Assembly (NCBI GenBank): GCA_009780345.1
Contig: WRAG01000015.1
Coordinates: 1 to 49,142, forward strand
Length of the DNA stretch: 49,142 nucleotides
Direction of reading: 5' to 3'
Origin: Oscillospiraceae bacterium
Lineage (GTDB): Bacteria; Bacillota; Clostridia; Monoglobales; WRAG01
The notes beneath the pieces were generated by a model, which did not search any database, was not told the DNA's origin, and saw only the letters and a list, made by a program, of their open reading frames with translations. Shown piece after piece: positions 1-9,932 of the stretch (its first letter is position 1; every line of letters begins with the position of its first letter). The position numbers and the translations under genes are program-made.

Positions 1-401
1 CAAAATGGGGCATTGTGCAAATCCGCGTTCATCCCGCCGAGTTATCTCGAATTTTTAACACTTAAAACCCACTATTTCACAGTGTTTACAACGCTTTCTT
101 GATAACTCGTTTTTCGTGATAACCATTTAGTGGCAAGGTCGATAGCATAAGCGGACAACGCCTTGATTTATAAGGGTTCAAGCCTTGCTCTTGCGTGTTT
201 TGGATAATTTTCACAAAAACATCCAAATATTTTGCAATTTTCACAAAAAAACTTGACAAAATATGAAATTATAGGATAAAATGTAAAAAAATAGGTTAAA
301 TGATAGAATTTTCTCGAAAGGAGTGAAATAGATACTTGTAGTAAAAAGTAATAGACAACTTTGAAGAACAAACTTTAAATTTACGGAGGAGAATAACTAT
401 A
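1..401. other. left-end intergenic region, no gene seen
   Basis: No convincing coding sequence is seen in this stretch. It is AT-rich and contains a short direct repeat (AATTTTCACAAAAA near 206 and 236) just before the promoter of the following large gene. The left part (about 60-200) may be decayed coding sequence, but no family is recognised. The leader between the predicted transcription start near 289 and the ATG at 402 is about 110 nt. Confidence 0.5.
253..282 (+). promoter_or_regulatory. sigma-A type promoter of the LRR/subtilisin gene
   Basis: TTGACA at 253-258 and TAAAAT at 277-282, separated by 18 bp. It precedes the large exported protease gene, whose start at 402 has a GGAGGAG ribosome binding site at about 385-391. 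Confidence 0.65.
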
Positions 402-3400
402 ATGAGAAAGGTATTAGCTTTAACATTAGCAATCGCGATGATATTTACGATGTCGATTGGTGGTGTGTTGTGGGCGATTGCAGACAATGATGAGTATGAA
501 ATGATTATCGCCGAATCTATCGAGGATGACCAAAACGTCATAGATTCGGGCGATTCGGAAGAAATCGCGCGGGAATCAGCCGATAATACGCTTATCGAAA
601 CAGAATGGGAATGGATACCGCCGCTTGAGTTTGGCACAGAGTTGCCTCAAAGAAGTCAGCTCACCTCATCGCGCCCAACACTTCCCCGAGAGTTTGCGAT
701 AGAAATTAGAGATAGACTGAACGAAGAAATCGAGCAAGCAGAAATAATGCCACGAAAAATGGCTCAAATGGTCCAATTAGAAATGAATAACTTAGAAAAT
801 ACAGAGCGTTCTGAATTTAATTATGAAGCAGATAATGTTCATGATCAAAGACGAGCGCCTTTTTATATAATTTGGCAATGTCCGCTTGACTCGTCGGGCG
901 TCGCGTTTGACGAGTATGGATACCCAATCGCGCCGTATTTGCTGAGAAATCAAGTTGTATTCAACCAAGCGACCGGCGAATTTATGTGGAACAATTTCGT
1001 GATAGACCATGAAGATTTAAGATATTTTAAAGAGCTGTCTATGCTTTTCGAGCGCAGGGATTCAATTCAGCCTAATAATGCGGTTAATGCCGGAATGGCG
1101 AGGTTTAGCGCATCGGGGCCAACAATAGTAGACTATACTCCAATTATAGATATTTTCCCTGACCCAAGATTGGCGCTCGAAATGGCAAGGAGGTTGGCGC
1201 ATCCATCAGATACCACCGCCGAAATAACGCAAGATGATTTAGACCGGGTAACTTGGATTTCTTTGTTTTTGTGTGATGTTACTTACGGCTTGATTGAAAG
1301 CCTTGAAGGCGTACAATACCTTAGAAATCTAACAGATATTCATGCAAATTTTCAAAATATTAGTGACCTTACACCACTCGCCGAGCTATCTAATTTAAGT
1401 TCATTAAACTTTAGAGGAAATCAAATTTATAACATTAGCCCATTACACACGATACTCAACAGTTCTTCTTTATGGATGATTGATTTAAGTGCGCAAAACA
1501 TTACACTTCCTACGGTTGAGTGGAATAACCATCTTCGTGTTTTGAATATGGCGAGAGACGAACATTTATGGTCGATTACGCCATATTATATAAGTGATAA
1601 TGGCGAAGTTGTCGGTAACTCTATTGAATGGAATATTTCTCGTGATGTCAGTCACGTTTCTTATAGATGGAATCAAGGAGTAAACGGAGAGTGGTGGTTA
1701 GGTGAGTTTAGCGGAACGGTAACATTGCCGATTAACGCTACTGAGCCATATTTAGGGCAGATTCACCCGGAACTTTTCCCGGACCAAAGACTGGCGCAAG
1801 AAGTAGTAAGAGAATTAAACAGACGAACAATAGGCGGTCGTAATAATTGGACTTTAAGGTGTTCGGTAGTTCAATCGCAATTGAATTTAATATCGGATCT
1901 TTCAATTGTCGGAATTGCCGGAGCAAACTCAAGAATCAATAATTTGGAAGGCATTCAACATCTTTGGAGGTTAAGAAGCTTCACTGCAACAAGCCAAAAT
2001 ATTCGTAATCTTGAACCGTTATCAACGCTAGCTATTTTGACATCGACATCGCTGACTAATTTGACATATTTAAATTTGAGCAATAATCAGATTAGTGACA
2101 TTAGAGGACTGCGAAACCTGACTGATATGAGAGCGTTGAACTTGAGCGGTAATCAAATTAGCAACTTTTCACAATTGTCTCATATGCATCGTTTGGAAAC
2201 ATTGAATTTGAGTAGAAATAATATTTCAAATCATGTGGAAATAAGAAATTTTCCTAATTTGAGATATTTGAATTTAAGCTATAATCAAATAACCGGATTT
2301 TCAGTTGTAGGTACTAGAACTTCGATAGAAACATTGAATTTGAATAACAATAATATTGCAAATATTTCGGAGTTGCATTCGCCAAATTTGCCGAATTTGT
2401 GGTCGTTGAATTTAGCAAACAATCGAATAATCTGCGTAGAGTCTTTATCTTCAAAACGAAATTTATCATGGTTAAATTTAAGCAACAACGACATTGATTG
2501 CATTGAGCCTTTGGCCGGTGCAACTAACTTGTGGACGTTATACTTGGACAATAACAGAATTATAGATATTTATCCGCTTGCCGGACTTCCAAGTTTGTGG
2601 GCGTTACGTTTGCGAAACAATCAAATCAGAGACGTTTCACCGCTTGCCGGAGATTTTTATTGGATGGAAATACTTTTATGCGGAAATCAAATTAGCGATC
2701 TTTCGCCATTATCAGAGATTGGCGTGTGGATGTTTGAGGCAAGAAATCAAAGGATTACGCAACGAGTATCTTCCGCTAACCCTCTTATAGTTCAGAATAT
2801 CGTCAAAGATGTTGACGGAAACTTTATTGCGCCGTCTTCGAGTTCCCCGCAATGGATAAATTATAACCAAGCAAACGGAGAAATTACGTGGAATGCGCTA
2901 AACTCTGCTACATATTCCTGGAATGACGCTCAAGTGAACGCTAATGGATGGGTGTTTCCGTTCAGCGGCATGGTAATTGTACAGGTTGTCAATCCTCAAG
3001 TGCCGCCAACCGAACCGATAACTGTATTTCCAACGGTCGACCTATTTGTGCGCAACGATACTGGGCTTAATCCGCAAGAATCAAACACATATACATACAG
3101 GCGTCACAACGGACTTACGCGATTTTACGGCACAGATTTGCAAATAGGTACAAACCATGCCGCCAACAGTCCTATAGGCGCGTATCGTGAGTCGATTGTT
3201 CGATTTGATTTAACACCCCAGCAAATTGATAGAATCAAAAACGCTTCCGGCGTTGGTAATGACAGAATAATATTTCAATTGTTTGTAACCGGAGCTCCAT
3301 ACTCAAATTATATAACAAGTGCACTCGGAAATGCTCAAACGCGAGCAGTTAGCCTTCATTTGCTACCGGGTTACAGAGTTGCCAGAGTACATACTAATTA

Positions 3401-6400
3401 TCCGCGTTGGAATTTGGAAGGCAATAACGTGGTTCGTCATGTTTCACAATCGCTTGGTATGAGCGCTTGGGACGCGTATCGGGCGCAAATCACCGCGCGG
3501 GGAAATTTTAGAAATATTACTCCAACGCGGGTTTCTGATCCTATACACTTTAACCATCCGCAATATGGAAGTACGCGATTGAATGAGTTTTTTGACTTTG
3601 ATTTAACCGATGCGTTGAAAGCATATTTTAACAATAATCCCAACGCGACAAGCTTTGCGTTTGTCTTGTCGAACTTAAACGAAAATGGACTAATCACAGC
3701 CGCTTCATCGAGAGCGATAGTTGAAAGACGTCCAAGGCTGATATTGCCTGCAAACGTTTCGCCGGTCGTTGTGCCAACACCTGTTTCACCTGAATTGGCT
3801 GTGTTTGTGCGTAGCGATTCAAGCTCGAATTTACAAACAGCGGCAAATATTAGAAATTGTCATCATTTAAGCGTATCACAATCGAACACTCATTTGGTAA
3901 TCGGTTCAAGCAATAATGCCAACGCGCCGGATGGTGCTTACCGCGAGACGTTTATGAGATTTGAACTAGATTGGGATCATATACAAGGAATTCTTAACGC
4001 AAGCAGCGTTGGCAATGACCGAGCGGTGCTTAATTTAGGCATACTAAGGACGGATAATACTCTAGCGCCGGTACGCGCGGTAAACGTTCATTTGTTGGAT
4101 GCTGATAAAGTTGAAGAAGTTTACGATGGAATGACTTATTTTAGCGCGTTTGAAGCGGGAATTACCGTGAGAGACTTTTTGAGGAACCAACCTCCTGCGG
4201 CGCGGTCGGAGTATATATTCACAAGGTCGTCAAGAGTGCCTTATACGCGGTTGAATAGATATTTCGAATTTGATTTGACAGAGGCGTTGCAAAACCATTT
4301 TCGTGACCATCCTGCCGGAACAAGCGGAAGCTTTGCAATTGCGCTGTCGAGTTTACAAGGCTATGATTTGGTTGTTGTCGCGGGAATGGAGCATGGTACG
4401 AATGAAGATAACTTGCGACCGAGGCTAATGCTGCCGGCGGGTGGGGCATTAGAAAGACAAGAAGTACAATTTATAGCACTAAACAAAGGCGACATTGTGT
4501 CAATTCCGATTACAGTATCAACAACTGTGGATAGATTAAATAATATGGGTTTTTCATTAGGTTTTAATGAAGTAGATTTAATTTTTCATAGTGATAGCCA
4601 TAATTTGTTGGATTCTGAGAATTTTACGTTTAACGTTGTTGATAATCCAAGCATCTTAGCAAGCTGGACAACAACCGGAATTGTGAATGCCGTTAATTTT
4701 AGAGCGATGCGAGACGCTCAACCGAATAACCCGATAACTGTTATAGTTGATGCACACGCCGTAAATAATCCCACAGTATCATTTGCAGAGTATATTGAAC
4801 TCAATTACGAAATTTCAGAACAGCCTGAACCCACTACTGTTTTTAATCAAGAGTTTCACGATGCTGTAATGGCTATTATTCAAGAAAACTGGCAAGATGA
4901 TTTTTTTGCGTCAATAACAATGACAATAGGCGAAAATAATATGAATATCGACGGCAGAGAAATTGAAATTGAAATGGCGGCAGAATTTATCGGTGATGAA
5001 CTTGTTTTGCCGATAGCTGATATAGCAGAAGCGATTGGCGAAGAAGTTGTTCTTGACGCTCGCGGACGAACCGGTTTTACGAATATGGCGTTAAAGACAG
5101 ATGTCGAGCAAGTGCTTAATTTAGATATACAAATAGACGACGACAGAATTGTTATCACTAGACCGTACCAAACAAGGCAGTTGATTGTGCGAACATATAA
5201 GGATTATAGGCTAACTGAAACTTATGGTGCGATTTATGCGTTGGATGATAGCACAGGTTATCATTTCTTTATGTATCATTCGGAAGAAGAAGCAAAAACA
5301 GCTCGACAACTATTAAATGAACATCCTAATGTTATGTGGGCATTTCCAAACGTAATAGCTTCTCGAAACATTGATTGGGTTTGGCCTTCTGAACATCAAA
5401 TTTATGATAGTTTGTTTGACAGATGGGGTTCGGAGCATATTGGATCAGATGCTTTTATAGCTTACTTAGAAAGAGAAGGCAAAACAACAGGAAGAGAAAT
5501 ACGAGTGGCAGTAATAGATACTGATGTTGATATAGGCCATCCTATATTTCTTAATAGGGAAGGTGAAACTAGGATTAGAAATGCTAGGAGAGCTAATCCG
5601 CGTCCGCATGGAACACATGTAGCCGGTATTATTGCTAACAATACACCGGATAATGTTTTAATTATTCCAATGGGCGTAAATTTAGGATGGGGTCACTACT
5701 CTTCTGCCTACGCTGTCAGAAATATGATTTTTGACGCCGTAAGACCTCCAATAAACGCAGATATTATTAATCTTAGTATTTATATCCCTAGCCATTATAT
5801 AGGCATTGATTCCATTTTTCAGCCTGCTATTGATTATGCTGTAAATTCCGGGGTTGTTGTTGTAGTAGCTGCAGGTAATAGTGGTAGATGCATATATACT
5901 TTTCGAACATTTCCGGCAAGCTTTCCTAATGTGATTACTGTTGCAGCGATGGGGCGTGATAATCGAAGAGGGTTCTTTAGGTTTTGTCAATATTGCGTTC
6001 TTTGGAGATATAATAGTCAATGCAGTATTTGCGTACACATGGGAAGCAGTAATCATGGAAATTTAGTTGATATCGCGGCACCGGGAGTAGGAGTTTTAAG
6101 TGCTCTTCATGGGGCAGGAGATGTAGGCAGAACAAGTTATTTTTTTGACAGCGGCACATCAATGGCAGCACCATTTGTATCAGCGGCGGTTGCGATGATT
6201 ATGTTGGATAATCCGGGCGCCTCGCCGGAGCTAATAAGAGAAATTTTGCTCAAAACTGTTCATGTTCCGCCCGATTGGAATAGTGGATTTCTTGGCTCAG
6301 GCATGCTTAATCTAAATTATTATATTAGGCCGGAAGTAATAATAACTACGCCTAGTTTAAGGCTAACCGGAGCATCGACATTTACTCTTGACGAAATTTC

Positions 6401-6635
6401 TTTGTCTGCAAGAGACTTGTTTATAGGAAGAAATGTATCTGTTATAGTAAATAAAGGACAACACAGCAATCCTCCAATAAGTGTAACTCTAAGCGAAGCC
6501 GAAATCTCTATACCGATTAACAATCCAATGGTAAATACTTTTACCCTGGGAGAATATATAGAAATTTTAGTATATGACGACGATTGGGGATATATTGCCC
6601 GACAGATTGCACATCCGGTATTATTTAATTTTTAA
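402..6635 (+). CDS. giant exported LRR / DNRLRE-like / subtilisin (S8) protein
   Basis: This 2077-residue exported protein has an N-terminal signal peptide (about 1-27). Short internalin-like leucine-rich repeats lie at about 300-353 and 510-790. Two related beta-rich modules of DNRLRE type follow at about 877-1115 and 1131-1347; each opens with a V(F)VR(N/S)D motif and contains a GAYRE(S/T)..RF(D/E)L motif. Next come a cohesin-like stretch (about 1350-1470), a degenerate stalk-like domain (about 1510-1585), an I9-like prodomain (about 1590-1660) and a C-terminal S8 domain. The triad is visible: Asp1706 in VIDTD, His1736 in HGTHVAG, Ser1920 in GTSMAAP, with Asn1826 as oxyanion residue. The protease is therefore predicted active outside the cell. 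No SLH or LPXTG anchor is seen, so attachment is unknown. Confidence 0.9.
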   Translation: MRKVLALTLAIAMIFTMSIGGVLWAIADNDEYEMIIAESIEDDQNVIDSGDSEEIARESADNTLIETEWEWIPPLEFGTELPQRSQLTSSRPTLPREFAIEIRDRLNEEIEQAEIMPRKMAQMVQLEMNNLENTERSEFNYEADNVHDQRRAPFYIIWQCPLDSSGVAFDEYGYPIAPYLLRNQVVFNQATGEFMWNNFVIDHEDLRYFKELSMLFERRDSIQPNNAVNAGMARFSASGPTIVDYTPIIDIFPDPRLALEMARRLAHPSDTTAEITQDDLDRVTWISLFLCDVTYGLIESLEGVQYLRNLTDIHANFQNISDLTPLAELSNLSSLNFRGNQIYNISPLHTILNSSSLWMIDLSAQNITLPTVEWNNHLRVLNMARDEHLWSITPYYISDNGEVVGNSIEWNISRDVSHVSYRWNQGVNGEWWLGEFSGTVTLPINATEPYLGQIHPELFPDQRLAQEVVRELNRRTIGGRNNWTLRCSVVQSQLNLISDLSIVGIAGANSRINNLEGIQHLWRLRSFTATSQNIRNLEPLSTLAILTSTSLTNLTYLNLSNNQISDIRGLRNLTDMRALNLSGNQISNFSQLSHMHRLETLNLSRNNISNHVEIRNFPNLRYLNLSYNQITGFSVVGTRTSIETLNLNNNNIANISELHSPNLPNLWSLNLANNRIICVESLSSKRNLSWLNLSNNDIDCIEPLAGATNLWTLYLDNNRIIDIYPLAGLPSLWALRLRNNQIRDVSPLAGDFYWMEILLCGNQISDLSPLSEIGVWMFEARNQRITQRVSSANPLIVQNIVKDVDGNFIAPSSSSPQWINYNQANGEITWNALNSATYSWNDAQVNANGWVFPFSGMVIVQVVNPQVPPTEPITVFPTVDLFVRNDTGLNPQESNTYTYRRHNGLTRFYGTDLQIGTNHAANSPIGAYRESIVRFDLTPQQIDRIKNASGVGNDRIIFQLFVTGAPYSNYITSALGNAQTRAVSLHLLPGYRVARVHTNYPRWNLEGNNVVRHVSQSLGMSAWDAYRAQITARGNFRNITPTRVSDPIHFNHPQYGSTRLNEFFDFDLTDALKAYFNNNPNATSFAFVLSNLNENGLITAASSRAIVERRPRLILPANVSPVVVPTPVSPELAVFVRSDSSSNLQTAANIRNCHHLSVSQSNTHLVIGSSNNANAPDGAYRETFMRFELDWDHIQGILNASSVGNDRAVLNLGILRTDNTLAPVRAVNVHLLDADKVEEVYDGMTYFSAFEAGITVRDFLRNQPPAARSEYIFTRSSRVPYTRLNRYFEFDLTEALQNHFRDHPAGTSGSFAIALSSLQGYDLVVVAGMEHGTNEDNLRPRLMLPAGGALERQEVQFIALNKGDIVSIPITVSTTVDRLNNMGFSLGFNEVDLIFHSDSHNLLDSENFTFNVVDNPSILASWTTTGIVNAVNFRAMRDAQPNNPITVIVDAHAVNNPTVSFAEYIELNYEISEQPEPTTVFNQEFHDAVMAIIQENWQDDFFASITMTIGENNMNIDGREIEIEMAAEFIGDELVLPIADIAEAIGEEVVLDARGRTGFTNMALKTDVEQVLNLDIQIDDDRIVITRPYQTRQLIVRTYKDYRLTETYGAIYALDDSTGYHFFMYHSEEEAKTARQLLNEHPNVMWAFPNVIASRNIDWVWPSEHQIYDSLFDRWGSEHIGSDAFIAYLEREGKTTGREIRVAVIDTDVDIGHPIFLNREGETRIRNARRANPRPHGTHVAGIIANNTPDNVLIIPMGVNLGWGHYSSAYAVRNMIFDAVRPPINADIINLSIYIPSHYIGIDSIFQPAIDYAVNSGVVVVVAAGNSGRCIYTFRTFPASFPNVITVAAMGRDNRRGFFRFCQYCVLWRYNSQCSICVHMGSSNHGNLVDIAAPGVGVLSALHGAGDVGRTSYFFDSGTSMAAPFVSAAVAMIMLDNPGASPELIREILLKTVHVPPDWNSGFLGSGMLNLNYYIRPEVIITTPSLRLTGASTFTLDEISLSARDLFIGRNVSVIVNKGQHSNPPISVTLSEAEISIPINNPMVNTFTLGEYIEILVYDDDWGYIARQIAHPVLFNF

Positions 6636-6643
6636 CAAAAAGG

Positions 6644-6672
6644 TTGATTTTTTATTGATGTTGGTATATAAT
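6644..6672 (+). promoter_or_regulatory. promoter of the DUF285/SLH gene
   Basis: TTGATT at 6644-6649 and a perfect TATAAT at 6667-6672 with a 17-bp spacer. The AGGAGG ribosome binding site before the ATG at 6698 follows closely, so this surface-protein gene can be transcribed independently of the upstream protease gene. Confidence 0.75.
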
Positions 6673-6697
6673 GGATATTATATAGGAGGTACAAATT

Positions 6698-8542
6698 ATG
6701 AAATTAAAAAAACTTCTATGCTTAATACTTACTTTTGCTATAATATTGGTGGTTATACCGAATATCGTGTTTGCGACGCCAACCGTAATCGCAAGCGGAG
6801 TAATGTGTAGCAGTGATGATAGCAGCCCCGACCATGCGCCATGGAGATTGTATGACGATGGCACTGTGGTGGTTGATAGTGGACTTATTTCTTGGTCACA
6901 CGCATTTTTCACAGTACACCCTTTGAATCCGTGGGGTTCAGACCGCGTTAACAGAGTTGTATTTTCAGGACCTGTTGTTGCCACGCACTCTATAACCAGA
7001 TTATTTGATCGTTTATGGAATGTGACCACGATAGAGGGTTTGTGTTATTTCGATACTGGTAGCACAAGGGCAATGGATATGTTATTTGTAGGTTCGAATA
7101 GTCTAACAAGCCTTGATATATCTAATTGGGACACAAGCAATGTTGTAACTATGGCGGGGATGTTTTCGGGCATGAGAAGTTTGACATATCTTAATATATC
7201 AGATTGGGATACTCGTAACGTAATAGATATGTGGCTTATGTTTGATAATGCAAGCAGTCTTGTAAGTCTTGATTTATCCGGTTGGTATATAAGCGATTCG
7301 ACACGTATGTCAGGCATGTTTGATCGAACAACCTCTCTGCGCAAACTTACGTTAGGTGAAAATTTTAGATTTAATGTATCTTTAGGAAATGATGGATACG
7401 AAGACGCCGCACTCCCACCAGTCCCCGACAACCAATATTTCACCGGAGTTTGGCAAAATGTTGGCGAGGGAACGGTCGGCAACCCACTCGGCGAGTTTGA
7501 ATTTACGTCGGAAGAATTGATGGAATACTACGATGGCGCAATCCACGCCGACACTTGGGTGTGGCAACCGAGAAATCACATATGTTTACCAATAGCACCG
7601 TGTATTGATTGCGGCGAAAATGTATGTTGTACTTGTGTTTGTGAGCCGGGAATATGCTTTGACGATATACTTGTTGTCACGCCAAGCCCGATAAATTTCG
7701 GCTCAATCCAACACGGTCGCCCGAACCCAGGCGCGATTCCTATCACGATTACAAATACCGGCGATGTTGAGCTAACCTTAAATCCGTTGCCGCAAGTTGC
7801 GGGTTTCACGTTCGGAAATCTTCCGAATCCGATTTTACAACCGGGACAAAGCCGCACGGTCGCGGTGAACGTGAACGCTAATTTGCAGATCGGCACTCAT
7901 AACACAATAGCTACGATCACCACTGTTGAGGGTGCGAGCGCAACCGTGGAACTGCGATTTATTGTGACCGCGCCGCAAAACAACAACAATAACAACAACC
8001 AAGGAAGTTGGAACAACAATCGTCCGAGCGGCAATGTATTTACACGTCCGCCGACGAGTAGTAACAATGCTACTACAAACAACAACGCTCAACCGCCTGC
8101 TGTACAACAATTCACAGACGTTTCGCCAAACGATTGGTTTTACGCTTACGTACAATCCGCCGTTGCGAGCGGCTTGCTGAACGGAGTTGGCAACGGCGAG
8201 TTTGCGCCGCACGCGGCGACAACAAGAGCGATGTTTGTGACGGTTCTGTGGCGGCTTGCAGGAAGTCCGAACGGCTATAACGGCGGCGATTTCAGCGATG
8301 TTGTGAACGATAGTTGGTATAGCGACGCAATCGCGTGGGCCGCGGTGAATGAAATCGTAAGCGGAGTTGGAAATGGCGAATTCGCGCCGAATTTGAACAT
8401 TACCCGCGAACAAATGGGACTGATTCTGTATCGCTACGTTGGCGAGTTGGTTGACGAAATTATGGATAGGAATTACGCGCCGCAAAACACGGCGACCCGC
8501 GCCGAAATGGCGGCGGTGATGTTGAGGTTAAGCGAAAGATAA
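6698..8542 (+). CDS. DUF285 / SLH-domain surface protein
   Basis: This 614-residue protein has a signal peptide (MKLKKLLCLILTFAIILVV, about 1-26). DUF285-type repeats occupy about 95-250, with motifs such as LDISNWDTSN and MAGMF. A short Cys-rich stretch (about 300-320) is followed by an ASH/DUF1573-like beta domain (about 325-425). An Asn-rich linker (about 428-465) leads to two clear SLH motifs (about 472-520 and 530-580, FTDVSPNDWF and FSDVVNDSWY) and a partial third. SLH domains usually bind pyruvylated cell-wall polymers, so this is probably an S-layer-associated protein. The DUF285 function is unknown. The N-rich linker looks like a low-complexity spacer. A terminator follows at 8624. 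Confidence 0.88.
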   Translation: MKLKKLLCLILTFAIILVVIPNIVFATPTVIASGVMCSSDDSSPDHAPWRLYDDGTVVVDSGLISWSHAFFTVHPLNPWGSDRVNRVVFSGPVVATHSITRLFDRLWNVTTIEGLCYFDTGSTRAMDMLFVGSNSLTSLDISNWDTSNVVTMAGMFSGMRSLTYLNISDWDTRNVIDMWLMFDNASSLVSLDLSGWYISDSTRMSGMFDRTTSLRKLTLGENFRFNVSLGNDGYEDAALPPVPDNQYFTGVWQNVGEGTVGNPLGEFEFTSEELMEYYDGAIHADTWVWQPRNHICLPIAPCIDCGENVCCTCVCEPGICFDDILVVTPSPINFGSIQHGRPNPGAIPITITNTGDVELTLNPLPQVAGFTFGNLPNPILQPGQSRTVAVNVNANLQIGTHNTIATITTVEGASATVELRFIVTAPQNNNNNNNQGSWNNNRPSGNVFTRPPTSSNNATTNNNAQPPAVQQFTDVSPNDWFYAYVQSAVASGLLNGVGNGEFAPHAATTRAMFVTVLWRLAGSPNGYNGGDFSDVVNDSWYSDAIAWAAVNEIVSGVGNGEFAPNLNITREQMGLILYRYVGELVDEIMDRNYAPQNTATRAEMAAVMLRLSER

Positions 8543-8565
8543 AGCAAAAAATTAACGTTTGAACC

Positions 8566-8590
8566 TCGGGACAAGTTGTCTCGAAGTGGG
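8566..8590 (+). repeat. degenerate copy of the CGGGAC hairpin found at 10878
   Basis: CTCGGGACAAGTTGTCTCGA forms an imperfect hairpin. It matches about 20 of 24 positions of the reverse complement of the perfect 13-bp hairpin at 10878-10908. The two copies bracket the XRE/ImmA/sigma module. Confidence 0.5.
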
Positions 8591-8623
8591 TGAAAGAACC
8601 ATGTTACAACTAATATTACAACT

Positions 8624-8650
8624 AAAAGCCCGCTAGTGCGGGCTTTTTTT
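8624..8650 (+). terminator. rho-independent terminator after the SLH gene
   Basis: A 10-bp stem (AAAAGCCCGC / GCGGGCTTTT) with a TAGT loop is followed by a T-run to 8650. Confidence 0.9.
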
Positions 8651-8702
8651 ATGATGCAATCTCCAAATTTTCGCTAGCCTCTAAAATTTTTTCGAAAAAA
8701 CT

Positions 8703-8764
8703 CAACCAAAGGGTTGACAAAACCTAAAACATAGTATATACTCTATTTATCAACCAAAAGGTTG
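8703..8764 (+). promoter_or_regulatory. XRE/ImmA promoter with twin palindromic operators
   Basis: TTGACA (8714-8719) and TATACT (8737-8742) are separated by 17 bp. Two nearly identical 14-bp dyads flank them: CAACCAAAGGGTTG at 8703-8716, overlapping the -35 box, and CAACCAAAAGGTTG at 8751-8764, just downstream of the start point. The 48-bp spacing and the position around the promoter fit autorepression by the XRE protein encoded next, possibly with looping or cooperative binding. The sequence shows the dyads; repressor identity is inferred. Confidence 0.8.
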
Positions 8765-8787
8765 TTGAAAAGGAGGGCTAAACATCA

Positions 8788-9180
8788 ATGAAAATCGAAC
8801 AAACTTTCGGCGAATATATCAAGGAATTACGCCAAACCAAAGGGCAATCATTGCGCCAAACCGCTTACGCAATCGAAGTTTCACCGCAATTTTACAGCAA
8901 TGTAGAGCGTGGTTGTAAAAGCAGTTTAGCGGCGGAAAAATTGGAGTTGTTGAGGAAATTTCTTAACTTATCCACCGAAGAATCGGAAACCATGTACAAT
9001 AAAGCCGCGCAGGCAAGTAAACGAAGCGGCGTTACAGTTCCGCAGGATTTTTCGGACTATATCGTAGAACGCGACTACGCAATGGCGGCGTTGCGAATTG
9101 CGAAAGAATTAAACGCCGACGAAAAAGACTGGCAGAAATTTGTGGACGAGTTGAAAGTACGAAAGGAGCAGGAACAGTAA
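8788..9180 (+). CDS. XRE-family repressor (ImmR-like)
   Basis: This 130-residue protein has an N-terminal helix-turn-helix of the Cro/C1 type (about 8-65; LRQTKGQSLRQTAYAIEVSP followed by FYSNVERG) and a helical C-terminal half that probably dimerises. The ATG at 8788 follows an AAAAGGAGGG site. It overlaps the next gene, an ImmA-type peptidase, by one base (TAATG), which indicates translational coupling. This pair is typical of integrative elements in Bacillota, where ImmA cleaves ImmR to relieve repression. It probably binds the two 14-bp dyads around its own promoter. Confidence 0.88.
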   Translation: MKIEQTFGEYIKELRQTKGQSLRQTAYAIEVSPQFYSNVERGCKSSLAAEKLELLRKFLNLSTEESETMYNKAAQASKRSGVTVPQDFSDYIVERDYAMAALRIAKELNADEKDWQKFVDELKVRKEQEQ

Positions 9181-9869
9181 TGGTTGCATTAGATTACAAA
9201 TTGAAAAATAACGGTGTGCCTATTTTGTCGAACGCAGAAATCAAGAACCATGTCGAGGAAATTTTGAACAACTACAATTCGGACTTGCTTAAAACTCCGC
9301 AACCAATAGACGTTGAAGCGTTTACGGAGGATTATTTAGGTTTGAATATTCATTTTGATAACCTTTCGCACAAAGGCATAATTCTTGGTAGAATGGTGTT
9401 TGATAACCGTAAAATTCCTGTATTTAACAAAGAAAATCGCTGCGCCGAATATGCTCCAGTACGCGCAAATACTGTTTTGCTTGACAATACTTTGCTTGCA
9501 AACGAGAATGTGTTGCGCTCAACGATTATGCACGAGTGCGGTCACAGCATTTACCACGCGGAATTTTACAAATCCAGTAATATCGGCGTTGTCGAATGCA
9601 ACGTTTTTCAAGTGACAAGCAATAAATCGCGATTTGACAACGATTTTGAGTTTATGGAACATCATGCAAAATATTTTAGCGCGGCGATTCTGATGAATCG
9701 TGCGGCGATGAAAATTCTTTGCGATAAAGATATTTTTCAAGGGATCGCGAAGTGTTTTTCACCCAAAATTGCCAACGATTATCTTGCGGAGCTTGTTGCG
9801 AAGCGCTTTGGCGTGTCTATGGAATCGGCGCGGATTCGGTTGCAGCAATTAAATTTGAATTGCACGTAG
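9180..9869 (+). CDS. ImmA/IrrE-type metallopeptidase
   Basis: This 229-residue protein of the ImmA/IrrE family carries the zinc motif HECGH (His118, Glu119, His122), so catalysis is probably intact. The family cleaves cognate XRE repressors, which induces excision or transfer genes of integrative elements. The start codon overlaps the stop of the XRE gene. The N-terminal part (about 1-60) has the usual FTEDYLGL..H segment seen before the peptidase fold. The target is presumably the neighbouring repressor, by inference from gene order. Confidence 0.87.
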   Translation: MVALDYKLKNNGVPILSNAEIKNHVEEILNNYNSDLLKTPQPIDVEAFTEDYLGLNIHFDNLSHKGIILGRMVFDNRKIPVFNKENRCAEYAPVRANTVLLDNTLLANENVLRSTIMHECGHSIYHAEFYKSSNIGVVECNVFQVTSNKSRFDNDFEFMEHHAKYFSAAILMNRAAMKILCDKDIFQGIAKCFSPKIANDYLAELVAKRFGVSMESARIRLQQLNLNCT

Positions 9870-9932
9870 ATGTATTTTTTTACCAGCGACGTCAACCTAT
9901 AGGATTACGAAAGAGAGGAAAGAGAAAAGTTT

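Noticed and set aside
7835..8485. 216-codon minus-strand frame opposite the SLH gene
   Set aside because: It is a shadow of the strongly biased coding strand and has no start signals or recognisable domain.
8566..8588. Possible attachment site for an integrative element
   Set aside because: The hairpin resembles that at 10878 but is imperfect, and no matching direct repeats at both ends of the module were found.
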